From JBDSEG01 sp039920165 (GTDB lineage Bacteria > Pseudomonadota > Gammaproteobacteria > Burkholderiales > Burkholderiaceae_C), in contig JBDSEG010000047.1 of the NCBI GenBank assembly GCA_039920165.1, positions 1-6,882 of the forward strand: DNA of 6,882 nucleotides. The letters are read 5' to 3'. A program made the position numbers and the translations under genes. The first letter of the stretch is position 1, and each line of letters begins with the position of its first letter. Of this stretch, positions 4,514 through 6,882 are shown one piece after another. The notes beneath the pieces are model-generated. The model did not search any database. It had not been told where the DNA came from and saw only the letters and a list, made by a program, of their open reading frames with translations.

Positions 4514-5725
4514 ATGACATCTGAACCCGGTCTGCGCCGGGCCTGGCTCGGCCTGCCGGCGGGCATCTGGGCGCTCGGCCTGGTCAGCCTGCTGGCCGAT
4601 ATCGCGTCAGAGATGGTGCACAGCCTGCTGCCGGTCTTTCTGCTCGGCCTCGGAACCAGCGTGGCGATGATCGGGCTGATCGAAGGCGTGGCCGAGTCGA
4701 CCGCTTTAATCGTCAAGATCTTCTCGGGCGTGCTGAGCGATCGCTTCGGCCGGCGCAAGCCTTTCGCTGTCCTCGGCTATGCGATGGGCGCATTGTCGAA
4801 GCCGCTGTTCGCGCTCGCGAGCAGCACCGGCATGGTGTTCGGCGCCCGCATGATCGATCGCGTGGGCAAGGGCATCCGGGGTGCCCCGCGCGATGCGCTG
4901 GTCGCCGACCTCGCACCGCCCGGCCTGCGCGGCGCCGCCTTCGGCCTGCGCCAGGCGCTCGACTCGGTGGGCGCGTTCGTCGGCCCGTTGATCGCGATCG
5001 GCCTGATGCTGGCGTGGGCCGGCGATATGCGCGCCGTCTTCTGGGCTGCCGCGGTGCCGGGACTGCTGGCCGTGGCGCTGCTCGTCGTCGGGGTGCGCGA
5101 GCCGGCCGTGCCGAAGGTGCTCGCACCGCGCGTCAATCCGATCAGCCGAGCGAACCTGCGCCGCCTCGGGCCGGCCTACTGGTGGGTGGTGACGATCGGC
5201 GCCGCCTTCACCCTGGCACGCTTCAGCGAAGCCTTTCTGGTGCTGCGCGTGCAGCAGGGGGGGTTGCCGATCGCCTGGGTGCCGCTGGTGCTGGTGGCGA
5301 TGAACGTCGTGTATTCGGCGCTTGCCTATCCGCTGGGCAAGCTCGCGGATGCGGTCCGTCACTCGACCCTGCTGATGCTCGGCCTCGTGTGCCTGATCGC
5401 GGGCGATCTCTTGCTCGCCTGGAGCAACCACTGGGTGTTCGCCTGGTCCGGGATCGTCCTGTGGGGCGTGCACTTTGCGCTGACGCAGGGGCTGCTCGCG
5501 ACCATGGTCGCCGATACCGCGCCGAGCGATCTGCGCGGCACCGCGTTCGGCTTCTTCAACCTCGTGAGCGGCGTGGCCATGCTGCTCGCCAGCGTATTTG
5601 CCGGGCTGCTGTGGGACGGCGTCGGCGCCGGCGCCACGTTCGTCGCCGGTGCGGTGCTGGCCGGCCTGGCGCTAGCCCTGGTCGCGCTGCGCGAGTGGCG
5701 TCGCCCGAGGTTCGTCGCCGACTGA
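4514..5725 (+). CDS. Major facilitator superfamily (MFS) transporter
   Basis: A 403-residue inner-membrane transporter, consistent with 12 transmembrane helices and the usual MFS length. The cytoplasmic loop between helices 2 and 3 carries motif A, GVLSDRFGRRKP (residues 72-83), with a shorter counterpart GKLADAVR (275-282) between helices 8 and 9. DRVGKGIRGAPRDALVAD (115-132) is typical of a subgroup of uncharacterised MFS proteins. The two halves retain visible homology: VADLAPPGLRGAAFG (130-144) matches VADTAPSDLRGTAFG (332-346). The substrate is unknown; a drug or metabolite efflux role would be a guess. ATG 4514 gives a hydrophilic start ahead of helix 1. Its ribosome-binding site is weak. 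It starts 29 bases after the preceding terminator, and its last 54 bases overlap the 3' end of the opposing debranching-enzyme gene. Confidence 0.93.
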   Translation: MTSEPGLRRAWLGLPAGIWALGLVSLLADIASEMVHSLLPVFLLGLGTSVAMIGLIEGVAESTALIVKIFSGVLSDRFGRRKPFAVLGYAMGALSKPLFALASSTGMVFGARMIDRVGKGIRGAPRDALVADLAPPGLRGAAFGLRQALDSVGAFVGPLIAIGLMLAWAGDMRAVFWAAAVPGLLAVALLVVGVREPAVPKVLAPRVNPISRANLRRLGPAYWWVVTIGAAFTLARFSEAFLVLRVQQGGLPIAWVPLVLVAMNVVYSALAYPLGKLADAVRHSTLLMLGLVCLIAGDLLLAWSNHWVFAWSGIVLWGVHFALTQGLLATMVADTAPSDLRGTAFGFFNLVSGVAMLLASVFAGLLWDGVGAGATFVAGAVLAGLALALVALREWRRPRFVAD

Positions 5726-6882
5726 TCCGAGGACGAGCACGCTGCGCGCGGGCAGTTCGATCGGCTCTCGATTGGTCCCGCGAACACTGCAATGTCCGCC
5801 CGGATCGCTGCTGTCGAGCAGTCCTTGCCAGGTGCCCGGCGGCAGTCGGAAACCGTGCCCGACCGCTTCGGGATTGAACAGCAACAACAGCGGCGAGCGC
5901 GCTGTCGCGGGGTGCCCGATCAAGCAACCGAGCACGCGGTCGTCCCGGTCGTGCCAGGCGGGGCCGTGCAAGTCTTCGCCGTCGCTGTGCAGCCAGGCGA
6001 GATCGTGCAGCCCGTCGCGATCGGCGACGCCGTGGTACCAGGCGTTGCGAAACGGCTGCGACTCGCGCCGCAGCGCAAGCACCTTGCGCGTGAAGCCGAG
6101 CAGCTCGGCGTCGGCGCTGGCCCAGTCGATCCAGGTCGTCTCGTTGTCCTGGCAGTAGGGGTTGTTGTTGCCGCCCTGCGTATGACCGATCTCGTCGCCC
6201 GCGCAAAGCATCGGCGTGCCTTGCGCCAGAAGCAGCGTGGCGAGCAGCGCGCGCTTCAGGCTGCCGCGCAGTTCGCGTACTGCCGGATCATCGCTCGGCC
6301 CTTCGACGCCGCAGTTCCAGCTGCGGTTGTCGCCGTGCCCGTCGCGGTTGTCCTCCCCGTTGGCCTCGTTGTGGCGCTCGTCATAACTGACCAGATCGTG
6401 CAGCGTGAAGCCATCGTGCGCGGTGATGAAATTGACCGAATCGGCAGGCAACCGCTGACCCGTGTGAAAGATGTCCGAGGACGCGCACAGGCGGCGCGCG
6501 AATTCGCCGCGATCGACCGTTTCGATCTCCGGCCGGCCGAGCCAGAAGCTGCGCACGCCGTCGCGGCAGCGATCGTTCCACTCGGCAAAGCGCTGCGGAA
6601 AATCGCCGAGCCGGTAGCCGTCGGGACCGATATCCCAGGGCTCGGCGATGAGCTTGGCGCGCGCGAGCAGCGGGTCTTGCGCGAGCGCTGTGAAGAAGGG
6701 CGCCTCGGCACTGAAGCCATGCGCGCCGCGGCCAAGCACCGGCGCGAGGTCGAAGCGAAAGCCGTCGACATGCATCTCGCCGACCCAGTAGCGCAGGCTG
6801 TCGAGCACGAGCTGGATAACGCGCGGATGACGCAGGTCGAGCGTGTTGCCGCAGCCGGTGTGGTTCTCGTACAGCTCGGGGC
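5672..6882 (-). CDS. glgX: GlgX-type glycogen debranching enzyme (GH13 isoamylase family), C-terminal part, cut by window edge
   Basis: A cytoplasmic alpha-1,6-glucosidase that trims the short branches left on glycogen after phosphorylase action (family role). About 402 codons are visible; full proteins are near 700, so the N-terminal domain and the front of the barrel lie beyond the right edge. The frame enters with YENHTGCGNTLDLRHP, a GlgX hallmark. The GH13 catalytic residues are present: nucleophile Asp in VDGFRFDLA (codon 6749-6751), acid/base Glu in IAEPWDIG (6641-6643), and the third Asp in FITAHDGFTL (6413-6415). GNNNPYCQDNETTWIDW and the C-terminal beta domain, ending near LPARSVLVLGS, follow. 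The stop is TAG at 5674-5672, so the last 17 residues are encoded opposite the end of the transporter gene. An isoamylase or TreX-type debranching enzyme is the main alternative. Upstream glycogen genes, if any, lie outside. Confidence 0.94.
   Translation of the reverse strand, partial: PELYENHTGCGNTLDLRHPRVIQLVLDSLRYWVGEMHVDGFRFDLAPVLGRGAHGFSAEAPFFTALAQDPLLARAKLIAEPWDIGPDGYRLGDFPQRFAEWNDRCRDGVRSFWLGRPEIETVDRGEFARRLCASSDIFHTGQRLPADSVNFITAHDGFTLHDLVSYDERHNEANGEDNRDGHGDNRSWNCGVEGPSDDPAVRELRGSLKRALLATLLLAQGTPMLCAGDEIGHTQGGNNNPYCQDNETTWIDWASADAELLGFTRKVLALRRESQPFRNAWYHGVADRDGLHDLAWLHSDGEDLHGPAWHDRDDRVLGCLIGHPATARSPLLLLFNPEAVGHGFRLPPGTWQGLLDSSDPGGHCSVRGTNREPIELPARSVLVLGSVGDEPRATPLAQRDQG

Noticed and set aside
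4706..5473. 255-codon minus-strand open frame inside the transporter gene
   Set aside because: Composition dominated by His, Gln, Arg, Ala and Gly, without a family match; an antisense shadow of a clear MFS gene.
1..6882. CRISPR array, insertion sequence, phage or toxin-antitoxin genes
   Set aside because: No regularly spaced direct repeats, transposase motifs, terminal inverted repeats with target duplications, or such protein families were seen.

Overview
High-GC bacterial chromosomal DNA, most likely from a betaproteobacterium. The clue is synteny: lptF is divergent from pepA, and pepA is followed by holC, the order known from beta- and gammaproteobacteria. Proline/alanine/arginine-rich GC-biased coding and a branched-chain amino acid binding protein fit a Rhodocyclales-like host, but that placement is inference.

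Layout, left to right. (1) 1-452, minus strand: N-terminal 150 codons of lptF, a lipopolysaccharide-export permease, running off the left edge. (2) 453-504: a 52-base divergent spacer. (3) 505-1962: complete pepA leucyl aminopeptidase with all metal-binding and catalytic residues. (4) 1963-2224: a non-coding gap packed with consecutive inverted repeats, the least ordinary stretch of the window. (5) 2225-2659: holC, DNA polymerase III chi subunit, with a TTG start directly after the last of those hairpins. (6) 2718-3095: a 125-residue protein of unknown function. (7) 3096-3196: a leader with a dyad and a hairpin. (8) 3197-4417: a branched-chain amino acid type ABC substrate-binding protein with a lipoprotein signal. 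(9) 4453-4484: a strong intrinsic terminator. (10) 4514-5725: a 12-helix major facilitator transporter. (11) 5672-6882, minus strand: the C-terminal two-thirds or so of a GlgX-type glycogen debranching enzyme, overlapping the transporter tail to tail by 54 bases and running off the right edge.

The genes do not form one pathway. pepA-holC and perhaps the small ORF look like one transcription unit. The binding protein is a separate unit with its own leader and terminator, and no liv permease or ATPase gene lies beside it here. The transporter and glgX are convergent neighbours.

I see no phage, insertion sequence, CRISPR array, RNA gene or defence system, and no convincing undescribed multi-gene system. 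The main item for follow-up is the palindrome cluster between pepA and holC, including a possible three-way-junction fold covering the holC ribosome-binding site.
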